A stretch of 64,000 nucleotides of DNA from Streptomyces musisoli (lineage in GTDB: Bacteria > Actinomycetota > Actinomycetes > Streptomycetales > Streptomycetaceae). The notes beneath the pieces were generated by a model. That model saw only the letters and a program-made list of their open reading frames with translations, did not search any database and had not been told where the DNA came from. Position numbers and translations under genes: made by a program. Below are positions 45,357 to 52,841 of the stretch, in pieces; within the stretch, counting starts at the first letter, position 1; each line of letters starts with the position of its first letter. The DNA is taken from contig NZ_JAERRH010000008.1 of assembly GCF_016741855.1 (NCBI RefSeq), positions 1-64,000 of the forward strand, in the 5' to 3' direction.

Positions 45357-46700
45357 ATGAGCCTGAAGATCACCGTGATCGGCACCGGCTACCTCGGCGC
45401 CACGCACGCCGCGGCCATGGCCGAGCTGGGCTTCGAGGTGCTGGGCCTGGATGTCGTGCCCGAGAAGATCGCCATGCTGGAGCGCGGCGAGACCCCGATG
45501 TACGAGCCGGGCCTGGAAGAGCTGCTGCGCAGGCACGTGGCCGGGATCGAGGGGGCCACCGGGCGGCTGCGGTTCACCACGGACTGGGCCGAGGTCGGCG
45601 CCTTCGGCGATGTGCACTTCGTGTGCGTGAACACGCCGCAGAAGCACGGCGAGTACGCCTGTGACATGTCGTACGTCGACGCCGCCGTCGCCTCTCTCGC
45701 CCCGCATCTGCACGGTCCGGCCCTGGTGGTCGGCAAGTCGACCGTGCCGGTGGGCTCCGCCGACCGGCTGGCTGCCTACCTCGCCGAGCACGCGCCGGCG
45801 GGCGCCGACGCCGAGCTGGCCTGGAACCCGGAGTTCCTGCGTGAGGGCTTCGCCGTGCAGGACACCCTGCACCCGGACCGGATCGTGGTCGGCGTGCGCA
45901 GCGAGCGGGCGGAGAAGCTGCTGCGCGAGGTGTACGCGACGCCGACGGAGGAGGGCACCCCGTTCGTCGTCACCGACTTCCCGACGGCCGAGCTGGTGAA
46001 GACGGCCGCGAACTCCTTCCTCGCGACGAAGATCTCCTTCATCAACGCGATGGCGGAGGTGTGCGAGGCCGCCGGCGGTGACGTGGCGAAGCTCGCGGAG
46101 GCCATCGGGTACGACGACCGGATCGGCCGCAAGTTCCTGCGCGCCGGGATCGGCTTCGGCGGCGGCTGCCTGCCCAAGGACATCCGGGCGTTCATGGCCC
46201 GCGCGGGCGAGCTGGGCGCCGACCAGGCGCTGACCTTCCTGCGCGAGATCGACTCCATCAACATGCGCCGGCGCGGCCAGATGGTGGAGATGACCCGTGA
46301 GGCGCTCGGCGGCGGATCGTTCCTCGGCAAGCGGGTGGCGGTGCTCGGCGCCACCTTCAAGCCGGATTCGGACGACGTCCGTGACTCGCCCGCGCTGAAC
46401 GTGGCCGGTCAGATCCACCTTCAGGGCGGCCAGGTGACGGTGTACGACCCGAAGGGCATGGACAACGCCCGCAAGGTCTTCCCGACGCTGGGCTACGCCG
46501 ACTCCGCACAGGCGGCCGTCCGGGGCGCCGATGTCGTGCTGCACCTGACCGAGTGGCAGGAGTTCCGCGAGCTGGACCCGGCGGCGCTCGGCGAGGCGGC
46601 GGCGGCCCGGCTGCTGCTGGACGGGCGCAACGCCCTCGACCCGGAACTGTGGCGGCGGGCCGGCTGGACGTACCGGGCGATGGGCCGGCCGACCGCGTAA
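45357..46700 (+). CDS. ugd: UDP-glucose 6-dehydrogenase
   Basis: Oxidises UDP-glucose to UDP-glucuronate with two NAD+, supplying a sugar for wall or capsule polymers. It has 447 residues. The N-terminal Rossmann motif is VIGTGYLGATHAA (~6-18), the catalytic nucleophile Cys271 is in FGGGCLPKD (~267-275), and the C-terminal NAD-like domain (~320-447) has GATFKPDSDDVRDSPAL (~329-345). ATG 45357 is used. A possible promoter with -10 TATGCT (45313-45318) precedes it. It stands alone between two terminator-flanked units. Confidence 0.95.
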   Translation: MSLKITVIGTGYLGATHAAAMAELGFEVLGLDVVPEKIAMLERGETPMYEPGLEELLRRHVAGIEGATGRLRFTTDWAEVGAFGDVHFVCVNTPQKHGEYACDMSYVDAAVASLAPHLHGPALVVGKSTVPVGSADRLAAYLAEHAPAGADAELAWNPEFLREGFAVQDTLHPDRIVVGVRSERAEKLLREVYATPTEEGTPFVVTDFPTAELVKTAANSFLATKISFINAMAEVCEAAGGDVAKLAEAIGYDDRIGRKFLRAGIGFGGGCLPKDIRAFMARAGELGADQALTFLREIDSINMRRRGQMVEMTREALGGGSFLGKRVAVLGATFKPDSDDVRDSPALNVAGQIHLQGGQVTVYDPKGMDNARKVFPTLGYADSAQAAVRGADVVLHLTEWQEFRELDPAALGEAAAARLLLDGRNALDPELWRRAGWTYRAMGRPTA

Positions 46701-46718
46701 CGGCACGGGAAACAGGTG

Positions 46719-46757
46719 ACGCCGGTTCGGCCGAGGCTCAGTCGGCCGAACCGGCGT
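46719..46757. terminator. Bidirectional hairpin terminator
   Basis: Perfect 16-bp stem ACGCCGGTTCGGCCGA (46719-46734) pairing with 46742-46757 around GGCTCAG, between convergent ugd and CGNR genes. Confidence 0.9.
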
Positions 46758-46811
46758 CTGTCCGCATTCTGCACCACGGGGCACATACGTGGCCGATGAA
46801 GGTCGCGTGGT

Positions 46812-47318
46812 TCACCGCTCCCTCGCCCGGTACCGGCGCATCTTCGCGCGGGCCCCGCACACCTGCATCGAGCACCAGCGCCCGCGGCCGGCCGGGCTGC
46901 GGTCGTAGTAGGCCCAGTGGCAGGTGTCGGCCTCGCACGCCTTGAGTCTGGTCCAGGTGCCGGCGACGAGCGCCTCGGCGACCGCGGCGGCGACCTGGGA
47001 GAGCAGTGCGCCCGCGTCGGCGGCGGTGAGGCGGGCCGAGCCGTCGTGGTCGTCGACGGCGACGTACAGCGGTGCCCGCGCCAGCAGTGTGCCCAGCGGG
47101 GTCACCGTGCGGTGCGGCGGGTGGCCGGCGTGGGCGAGCAGTGCGGCCCGCAGCGACTCGCGCAGTTCCCGGGCCTCGGCGAGCCCCGCCTCCGTGATCC
47201 CGAGGCGGCCGCGGCCCTCCGGGGTGTCCAGCGAGTCGGCGCCCGTCTCGATGTCCAGCGTGTTCACCAGCGACTCGACCAGGGCCAGGCCGCCGGGAGC
47301 GGCCGATCTCTCGCTCAT
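46812..47318 (-). CDS. CGNR zinc-finger regulator (ABATE domain)
   Basis: A 168-residue protein. The N-terminal domain (~1-115) is the stress-related ABATE type. The C-terminal zinc finger (~126-160) has cysteines in KACEADTCHW and RWCSMQVCGARAK; the motif normally read as CGNR is CGAR here. Family members are thought to be DNA-binding transcription factors. It is divergent from the two VOC genes, with a 83-bp spacer rich in GTAAC elements, so autoregulation and control of the VOC genes is likely. ATG 47318 is used. Confidence 0.9.
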   Translation of the reverse strand: MSERSAAPGGLALVESLVNTLDIETGADSLDTPEGRGRLGITEAGLAEARELRESLRAALLAHAGHPPHRTVTPLGTLLARAPLYVAVDDHDGSARLTAADAGALLSQVAAAVAEALVAGTWTRLKACEADTCHWAYYDRSPAGRGRWCSMQVCGARAKMRRYRARER

Positions 47319-47350
47319 GCTTGCGACGTTACCTCTTGTGCGGGAGTATG

Positions 47351-47390
47351 CAGTAACCGTTACCGGTAACCCATTCCTATGGGTAACACC
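47351..47390. promoter_or_regulatory. Cluster of GTAAC inverted repeats between the CGNR and VOC genes
   Basis: The perfect palindrome GTTACCGGTAAC (47359-47370) is flanked by GTAAC at 47353-47357 and 47384-47387 (as GTAAC/GTAA), giving four half-sites in 40 bp. It lies within the divergent promoter region; the obvious candidate for binding is the adjacent CGNR protein. Confidence 0.55.
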
Positions 47391-47401
47391 TGGAGGTAGT
47401 C

Positions 47402-47761
47402 ATGGCTCTCGCCAAGCTCGGTGTCGTGGTGCTCGACTGTCCCGACCCCCGTGCGCTGGCCGGCTTCTACGCCGCGGTGCTGGGCGGCACGGTGGAGGGG
47501 GACGGGGACTGGGTGGACCTGAAGGTGCCCGGCGGGCAGGCGCTGGCCTTCCAGCAGGCGTCCGGGTTCGTGCCGCCGGAGTGGCCCGCGGCGGACCGCT
47601 CCCAGCAGTTCCACCTGGACCTGACCGTGGAGGACCTGGACGCGGCCGAGAAGGGGGTGCTGGAGCTGGGCGCCCGGCCGCTGGACGCGGAGGACCGGTC
47701 CCGGACCTTCCGTGTCTACGCCGATCCCGCTGGGCACCCGTTCTGTCTCTGCGCCTGCTGA
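47402..47761 (+). CDS. VOC family protein (glyoxalase-like), first copy
   Basis: A 119-residue single-domain protein of the vicinal oxygen chelate superfamily. VVLDCPDPRALAGFYAAVLGG (~9-29) is the first beta-alpha-beta repeat, and FHLDLTVEDLDAAEKGVLELGARPL the second. VOC proteins include glyoxalases, dioxygenases and antibiotic-binding resistance proteins; this one cannot be placed further. It is followed after 20 bp by a second VOC gene with ~55% visible identity, so the pair arose by duplication. It ends in CLCAC. Confidence 0.9.
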   Translation: MALAKLGVVVLDCPDPRALAGFYAAVLGGTVEGDGDWVDLKVPGGQALAFQQASGFVPPEWPAADRSQQFHLDLTVEDLDAAEKGVLELGARPLDAEDRSRTFRVYADPAGHPFCLCAC

Positions 47762-47781
47762 ACAGAACAGGAGAACCCACC

Positions 47782-48171
47782 ATGGCGTCCGTGGCCCGAT
47801 TCCGTTCCGTCGTGCTCGACTGTCCCGACCCGCACACCCTGGCCGCCTTCTACGCGGCGGTGGCCGGGGGCGTTCCGCGGGCCGAGGACGACGACTGGGT
47901 CGTCCTTCAGGTCCCGGACGGGCCGCGGCTGGCCTTCCAGCGGGCCGAGGGGCACACCCCGCCGGAGTGGCCGCGCGCGGACCGCAACGGCCAGCAGTTC
48001 CATCTCGACTTCGACGCCGGCTCCACCTGGGCGGACGTCGACGCGGCGCACGAACGGGTGCTCGCGCTCGGCGCCCGCCCGCTGGACCTGGAGGACCGCG
48101 AGAAGAAGGACTTCCAGGTGTACGCCGACCCGGCCGGACACCCCTTCTGCCTGTGCCGGATCGAACGGTGA
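47782..48171 (+). CDS. VOC family protein (glyoxalase-like), second copy
   Basis: A 129-residue VOC-fold protein closely related to the one just upstream (shared LDCPDP, AFYAAV, GHTPPEWP, HPFCLC elements). ATG 47782 follows GGAG. Its 3' end, including the stop, lies in a three-copy ~90-bp tandem repeat that continues downstream. The two VOC genes are probably cotranscribed under the CGNR protein. Confidence 0.9.
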   Translation: MASVARFRSVVLDCPDPHTLAAFYAAVAGGVPRAEDDDWVVLQVPDGPRLAFQRAEGHTPPEWPRADRNGQQFHLDFDAGSTWADVDAAHERVLALGARPLDLEDREKKDFQVYADPAGHPFCLCRIER

Positions 48172-48357
48172 CGGTGCCACGAGGGGCGTCCAGGCCACCG
48201 GTCCATGTGCACGCCGACCCAGCCGGACACCCCTTGACGCCTGTGCCGGATCGAACGGTGACCGTGCCGCGAAGGGCGTCCAGGCCACCGGTCCATGTGC
48301 ACGCCGACCCGGCCGCGCACCCCTTTCCGCCTGTGCCGGATCGAGCGTGACCGTGCC
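48118..48357. repeat. ~90-bp tandem triplication of the VOC gene 3' end
   Basis: Units begin at 48118, 48207 and 48297, each starting gtg(t/c)acgccgaccc and containing a cctgtgccggatcgaacggtg element with its stop. The first unit is coding; the next two are out-of-use copies that have drifted slightly (89- and 90-bp steps). Confidence 0.92.
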
Positions 48358-49494
48358 TCAGGGGGTGCCGAGGTCGCCGATCCGTGCGGTCGAGGCGTCC
48401 CGGCGGTGCTGTGCGGCCCGGGCCGTGAAGTCCGCGCTGCGCAGCACCCGCTGCACGTTGCCCCAGGTCAGCAGGGCCAGCTCGGCCTCGGACCAGCCGC
48501 GCCGCAGCAGCTCGGCGATCAGGTGCGGATAGCGGGAGGCGTCGGCGAGGTCGCGGGGGTGGACGACCCCGGAGTCGTAGGTGCCGGACAGGCCGACGCA
48601 CTCGGGGCCGGCCACGTCGCGGACGTGGTCGAGGTGGTCGGCGACGTCCGGGACGGTCGGACCGGTCTGCTCGGCGGTCAGCGGCACCATGCACAGGCCC
48701 TTGGCCGCGCCGAGGGCGACGAGCAGCTCGTCGGGCAGGTTGGCTGGGTGGGGGCGCAGGGCGCGGGCGGCGGACCGGGTGCACAGCACCGGGGTCTTGG
48801 ACAGGGCGAGGGTCCGCTCGGCGGTGGCCGGTGAGGCGCCGGTGACGTCGGCGAGCACACCGAGCCGGTTCATCTCGCGCACGACCTCCTCCCCGAACCG
48901 GGTCAGCCCCGACGCCCCGGCCCAGGCGGTGCCCGCGAGGGTGAGGACGCGCAGGCCGAGGTCCCGCAGGATGCGCAGGATGCCGAGGGAGTCCTCCACC
49001 GCGGCCCCGGGCGCGGGTCCCAGCACGACGGCGACCCGGCCGCAGTTGCGGGCGTCGATGATCTGACCGGCGGTGCGCACCAGCCGCAGCCCCTCGGGGT
49101 GGGCCTCGACGACCGTGCGCACCAGGTCCAGCTGCTCCAGGGCCGCCGACACCGCGCGCCCGCCGCCCGGCCCCTCGGGCAGGTGCAGCGACCAGAACAG
49201 CGCGCCCACATGCCCCTCGCGCATCCGGGGCACGTCCGTGTCGACGGCGGCCTCGCCCAGCTGAAGGTCGTACCAGGGCAGATGGCGCAGGGCCCAGGGC
49301 AGGCCGCTGTAGCCGTCGGCGACCGGGTGCTCGGCGAGCAGGGCGTGCGCCTGCGCCAGCAGTTCCGCGGCCGGCTGTTCCGGATGGGGCGCCGCGCCGT
49401 CGAGCGACACCGGTACGGGGGGCGGCGCGTCCGGCAGGATGTCGTCCTCGCCGACCTCGGTCGTGGTGGGGATGTCGTCCTGAAGGTCGGCCAT
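48358..49494 (-). CDS. Membrane-dipeptidase-like protein lacking metal ligands (pseudo-enzyme)
   Basis: A 378-residue paralogue of the renal-dipeptidase family (M19) member at 51127-52323. Alignment by eye is unambiguous (e.g. DGYSGLPWAL against DGHNDLPWAL; EEVVREMNRLGVLADV against REVVREMNRLGMLVDL). All zinc ligands are replaced: DGHND is DGYSG (Tyr62, Gly64), the EGGH region is GPAPGAAV, the SH in DLSHV is VTGA, HSSAR is CTRSAAR, and GGDYDG is SGTYDS. Catalysis is therefore not expected; a binding or regulatory role is possible. Reading frame and codon use are intact, so this is not decay. ATG 49494 is used. Confidence 0.88.
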   Translation of the reverse strand: MADLQDDIPTTTEVGEDDILPDAPPPVPVSLDGAAPHPEQPAAELLAQAHALLAEHPVADGYSGLPWALRHLPWYDLQLGEAAVDTDVPRMREGHVGALFWSLHLPEGPGGGRAVSAALEQLDLVRTVVEAHPEGLRLVRTAGQIIDARNCGRVAVVLGPAPGAAVEDSLGILRILRDLGLRVLTLAGTAWAGASGLTRFGEEVVREMNRLGVLADVTGASPATAERTLALSKTPVLCTRSAARALRPHPANLPDELLVALGAAKGLCMVPLTAEQTGPTVPDVADHLDHVRDVAGPECVGLSGTYDSGVVHPRDLADASRYPHLIAELLRRGWSEAELALLTWGNVQRVLRSADFTARAAQHRRDASTARIGDLGTP

Positions 49495-49624
49495 GGCAGG
49501 GCTCCGTACGTCGTCCTGGGCTACGTCGGTCGTGAGCTGCGGCGTGCTGCGGCTGGCGTACCGACACGGTCGCACGGAGCGGACGGAACCTTCCTGGTGA
49601 GTGGGGCGTTCGGGGGTACGCCGG

Positions 49625-49984
49625 TCAGCTCTCGCGGGCGGTGCGGATCACGTCGTCCAGCGTCTCCCGGGAGCGGGCCAGGTCGGCGATCAGGCGGTCG
49701 ATACGGTCGCGTTCGGCGGTGAGGTCGGCCACCAGCTTCGGGGTGGCGACCGCCGAGGGGCCGCCGTCCCGGTCGCGCATGCAGGGCAGCAGCTGGCGGA
49801 TCTTCTCGCTGTGCAGTCCGGCCGCGTACAGCTCCTGGATGCGGATGACCCGGTCGACGGCCGCCTCGGGGTATTCGCGGTGTCCGCCGGGGGTGCGGTC
49901 GCTGGCCAGCAGCCCCTGGGTCTCGTAGTAGCGCAGGGAGCGCTCGCTGACGCCGGTGCGCCGGGCCAGTTCGCCGATCTTCAT
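49625..49984 (-). CDS. MerR family transcriptional regulator
   Basis: A 119-residue regulator. The N-terminal winged helix-turn-helix (IGELARRTGVSERSLRYYE at ~3-21) is a clear MerR signature; a coiled helix follows (~80-118). The single Cys in LLPCMRDRDG is too little for a thiol-metal site of the classic kind, so an organic ligand is likely. It is divergent from the ene-reductase gene, with a symmetric operator between them. ATG 49984 is used. Confidence 0.92.
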   Translation of the reverse strand: MKIGELARRTGVSERSLRYYETQGLLASDRTPGGHREYPEAAVDRVIRIQELYAAGLHSEKIRQLLPCMRDRDGGPSAVATPKLVADLTAERDRIDRLIADLARSRETLDDVIRTARES

Positions 49985-50008
49985 GCCGGGGCCTCCGCCC
50001 TGAGCAGG

Positions 50009-50038
50009 CTTGAATCTGACATCAGTGTCAAGTTCTAC
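50009..50038 (+). promoter_or_regulatory. MerR-type operator within the ene-reductase promoter
   Basis: TTGAAT (50010-50015), 17 bp, then TTCTAC (50033-50038) reads as a promoter for the plus-strand gene. Between them lie nested inverted pairs CTTGA/TCAAG (50009-50032) and TGACA-TCAG-TGTCA (50017-50030), the usual place for a MerR dimer. The -10 is only 9 bp from the ATG at 50048, which implies a leaderless or nearly leaderless mRNA. Confidence 0.6.
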
Positions 50039-50047
50039 CGTGCGGGC

Positions 50048-51187
50048 ATGACGCAGACAACGGACTTCCTGGCCCCGGCCCGGCTCGGCCGGCTCGCACT
50101 CCCCCACCACCTCGTGATGGCTCCGCTGACCCGCAACCGCGCGGAGGCCGACGGCACCCCGACGGACCTGATGGTCACCCACTACGCGCAGCGGGCCTCG
50201 GCCGGACTGATCATCGCGGAGGGGTCGACGCCGAACGCGGTCGGGCAGACGTACCCGGACATCACCGCGATCCACACCGACCGGCACGTGGCCGGGTGGC
50301 GGCGGGTCACCGACGCGGTCCGGGCGGCCGGCGGGCGGATGTTCCTCCAGCTCCAGCACGGCGGCCGGGTCGGCCACCCGGCGACCACCGGCCTGACCCC
50401 GGTCGCGCCCTCCCCGCTGGCGCTGCCGGAGACGATCTTCACGCCGGGCGGTCACCGGCCGGCCGCCGTCCCGCGCGAGATGACCGCCGACGACATCCGG
50501 ACCACCGTCGCCGACTTCGCCGCGGCGGCCCGCCGGGCCGTCGAGGCGGGCTTCGAGGGCGTGGAGGTGCACTCGGCCAACGGGATGCTGCTGCACCAGT
50601 TCCTCGCGGACAACACCAACCGCCGCACGGACGCCTACGGCGGCTCCGTCGGCCGGCGGGTGCGGTTCGCGGGGGAGGTGACCGAGGCGGTGGCCGACGC
50701 GATCGGCGCCGAGCGGGTGGGTATCCGGATCTCCCCCGGCTCCACCGTCAACGGCGTCCTGGAGGAGGACACCGAGGGCCTCTACGCCGCGCTTCTGGAC
50801 CGCCTGAAGGGCCTGGACCTCGCCTATCTGCACCTGGTGCGCTCCGCACCGGAGGCCGGCTGGTACCGGCGGATCCGCGCCGACTGGCCCGGCGTGCTGA
50901 TCGGCAACCCGGAGCTGACCGACCTCACCACCGGGGCCGTCGCCGGGGCCGCCCGGGAGATGCTGGCGGCCGGCGCCGACCTGGTCGCGCTCGGCCGGCC
51001 GTTCCTCGCCAACCCGGACCTGGTGGAGCGGCTGCGGCGCGGCGCCCCGCTCAACCCGGTCCGGGACCGGTACTTCATGTACGTGGGCGGGGCCGCCGGC
51101 TACAACGACTACCCCGCCCTGGACCGTCAGCCGGCCGTGCCGTCCAGCGACTCGACGGTGGCGAGGGACGGGGAGCGTGTGGCTTGA
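50048..51187 (+). CDS. NADH:flavin oxidoreductase / ene-reductase (Old Yellow Enzyme family)
   Basis: A 379-residue FMN-dependent TIM-barrel enzyme that reduces alpha,beta-unsaturated carbonyls or related electrophiles with NAD(P)H. The N-terminal LVMAPLTRNRA (~22-32) and the active-site region VEVHSANGMLLHQFL (~175-189) with SRDNRDAYGGS-type DAYGGSVGRR are typical; the phosphate-binding GRPFLANPDLV is at ~316-326. Regulation by the divergent MerR fits a stress or detoxification role. The start has no ribosome-binding site, matching a leaderless transcript. Its last 61 bp overlap the 3' end of the convergent dipeptidase gene. Confidence 0.93.
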   Translation: MTQTTDFLAPARLGRLALPHHLVMAPLTRNRAEADGTPTDLMVTHYAQRASAGLIIAEGSTPNAVGQTYPDITAIHTDRHVAGWRRVTDAVRAAGGRMFLQLQHGGRVGHPATTGLTPVAPSPLALPETIFTPGGHRPAAVPREMTADDIRTTVADFAAAARRAVEAGFEGVEVHSANGMLLHQFLADNTNRRTDAYGGSVGRRVRFAGEVTEAVADAIGAERVGIRISPGSTVNGVLEEDTEGLYAALLDRLKGLDLAYLHLVRSAPEAGWYRRIRADWPGVLIGNPELTDLTTGAVAGAAREMLAAGADLVALGRPFLANPDLVERLRRGAPLNPVRDRYFMYVGGAAGYNDYPALDRQPAVPSSDSTVARDGERVA

Positions 51188-52323
51188 AGGTCCCGGGCCA
51201 CGTCCTCCGCCGCGCCCAGCACCCGCACCGCGTTCTGCCAGGTCAGCTTGGCCAGGTCGGCCTTGGACCAGCCGCGGTCCAGCAGCTCGGCGAGCAGGTT
51301 CGGGTAACCGGAGACGTCGTCCAGGCCGTCCGGGGTGAACGCGGTGCCGTCGTAGTCGCCGCCTATGCCCAGGTGGTCGATGCCGGCCGCCTCGCGCATG
51401 TGGTCCAGGTGGTCGGCCACCGTCGACACCGTGGCGACCGGGCGCGGGGTACGTTCCTCGAAGGCCCGGTGGATCTTCATGGCCTCGGGGCTGGTGTCCA
51501 GGTGGTGCAGGCCGTGGGCGCGCATGTTCTCGTCGGCCGCGGCCGTCCACTCCACCGCCGCCTGGAGCACGAACTTCGGTACGAAGGTCACCATGGCCAC
51601 GCCGCCGTTGGCGGGCAGCCGCTCCAGCACGTCGTCGGGGATGTTGCGCGGGTGGTCGCACACCGCCCGGGCGGAGGAGTGGGAGAAGATCACCGGGGCG
51701 GAGGCGGCGTCCAGCGCGTCCCGCATCGTCGTCGCCGCCACGTGCGAGAGGTCGACGAGCATGCCGAGGCGGTTCATCTCCCGGACGACCTCGCGGCCGA
51801 AGGCGGACAGGCCGCCCACGTTCGGCTCGTCGGTCGCGGAGTCGGCCCAGTCCACGTTGGAGTTGTGGGTGAGCGTCATGTAGCGCACGCCGAGCGCGTA
51901 CAGGCCGCGCAGGGTGCCCAGCGAGTTGGCGATGGAGTGGCCGCCCTCGGCCCCCATCAGCGAGGCGATACGGCCGTCCCGGCGCGCCGCCTCCATGTCC
52001 GCGGCGGTCAGCGCGGGCGCCAGCTGTGCCGGGTAGCGGGCCAGCAGCCGGCGGACGCAGTCGATCTGCTCCAGCGTGGCCGCGACCGGCTCCGGCTGCT
52101 CGCTCGGCACGTACACCGACCAGTACTGGGCGCCGACCCCGCCCTCGCGCAGCCGGGGCAGGTCGGTGTGCAGGTGCTCGTGCTGGTCGCCGGCGATGTC
52201 CAGGGCGTCGAGGTCGTAGCCGGCGTGCTTGCGCAGTGCCCAGGGCAGGTCGTTGTGCCCGTCGACCACGGGGAACTCGCGCAGCAGCGCGCGTGCTTCG
52301 TCCAGCGCGGCCACGGCGGTCAC
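51127..52323 (-). CDS. Membrane dipeptidase (M19, renal dipeptidase type)
   Basis: A 398-residue zinc dipeptidase. The metal ligands are in place: DGHND (His23, Asp25), the EGGH segment, DLSHV, FSHSSAR and the GGDYDG loop. It would cleave dipeptides or related amide substrates, including some with D-residues. No signal peptide or GPI signal is visible, so the name is only by family. Its GTG start overlaps the purE stop (GTGA, 52320-52323), so it is translationally coupled to purine synthesis genes. The intact copy gives the reference for the degenerate paralogue at 48358. Confidence 0.92.
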   Translation of the reverse strand: MTAVAALDEARALLREFPVVDGHNDLPWALRKHAGYDLDALDIAGDQHEHLHTDLPRLREGGVGAQYWSVYVPSEQPEPVAATLEQIDCVRRLLARYPAQLAPALTAADMEAARRDGRIASLMGAEGGHSIANSLGTLRGLYALGVRYMTLTHNSNVDWADSATDEPNVGGLSAFGREVVREMNRLGMLVDLSHVAATTMRDALDAASAPVIFSHSSARAVCDHPRNIPDDVLERLPANGGVAMVTFVPKFVLQAAVEWTAAADENMRAHGLHHLDTSPEAMKIHRAFEERTPRPVATVSTVADHLDHMREAAGIDHLGIGGDYDGTAFTPDGLDDVSGYPNLLAELLDRGWSKADLAKLTWQNAVRVLGAAEDVARDLQATRSPSLATVESLDGTAG

Positions 52324-52841
52324 TTCCCGAAGCCGAAGCCGCCGGCGCCCTCGACCTTGGCGCGCAGCCGCTTGCCCTTCTCGGTGGCCTGGTCGTTGAG
52401 GTCCTGCTGGAAGTCGCGCATCTTGTGCAGCAGTTCCTCGTCGTGCGCGGCGAGGATCCGGGCGGCGAGCAGACCGGCGTTGCGGGCACCGGCGACGGAG
52501 ACCGTGGCGACGGGGACGCCGGCCGGCATCTGCACGATGGACATCAGCGAGTCCATGCCGTCGAGGTACTTCAGCGGCACGGGCACGCCGATGACCGGCA
52601 GCGGGGTGACGGAGGCGAGCATGCCGGGCAGGTGGGCGGCGCCGCCCGCGCCCGCGATGATCACCTTCAGGCCGCGGTCGGCCGCCTGCTCGCCGTACGC
52701 GATCATCTCGCGGGGCATGCGGTGCGCGGAGACGACGTCGACCTCGTAGGCGATCTCGAACTCGTCCAGGGCCTTGGCCGCGGCCTCCATGACGGGCCAG
52801 TCGGAGTCCGACCCCATGACGATGCCAACAACAGGGCTCAT
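52320..52841 (-). CDS. purE: N5-carboxyaminoimidazole ribonucleotide mutase
   Basis: Rearranges N5-CAIR to CAIR in de novo purine synthesis. It has 173 residues with the GSDSDWPVM motif (~10-18) and SAHRMP (~39-44), both lining the active site of class I PurE. Its start overlaps the purK stop (ATGA, 52838-52841) and its stop overlaps the dipeptidase start, so the three genes form a tightly coupled operon. The C-terminal ~30 residues form a charged helical tail. Confidence 0.96.
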   Translation of the reverse strand: MSPVVGIVMGSDSDWPVMEAAAKALDEFEIAYEVDVVSAHRMPREMIAYGEQAADRGLKVIIAGAGGAAHLPGMLASVTPLPVIGVPVPLKYLDGMDSLMSIVQMPAGVPVATVSVAGARNAGLLAARILAAHDEELLHKMRDFQQDLNDQATEKGKRLRAKVEGAGGFGFGK

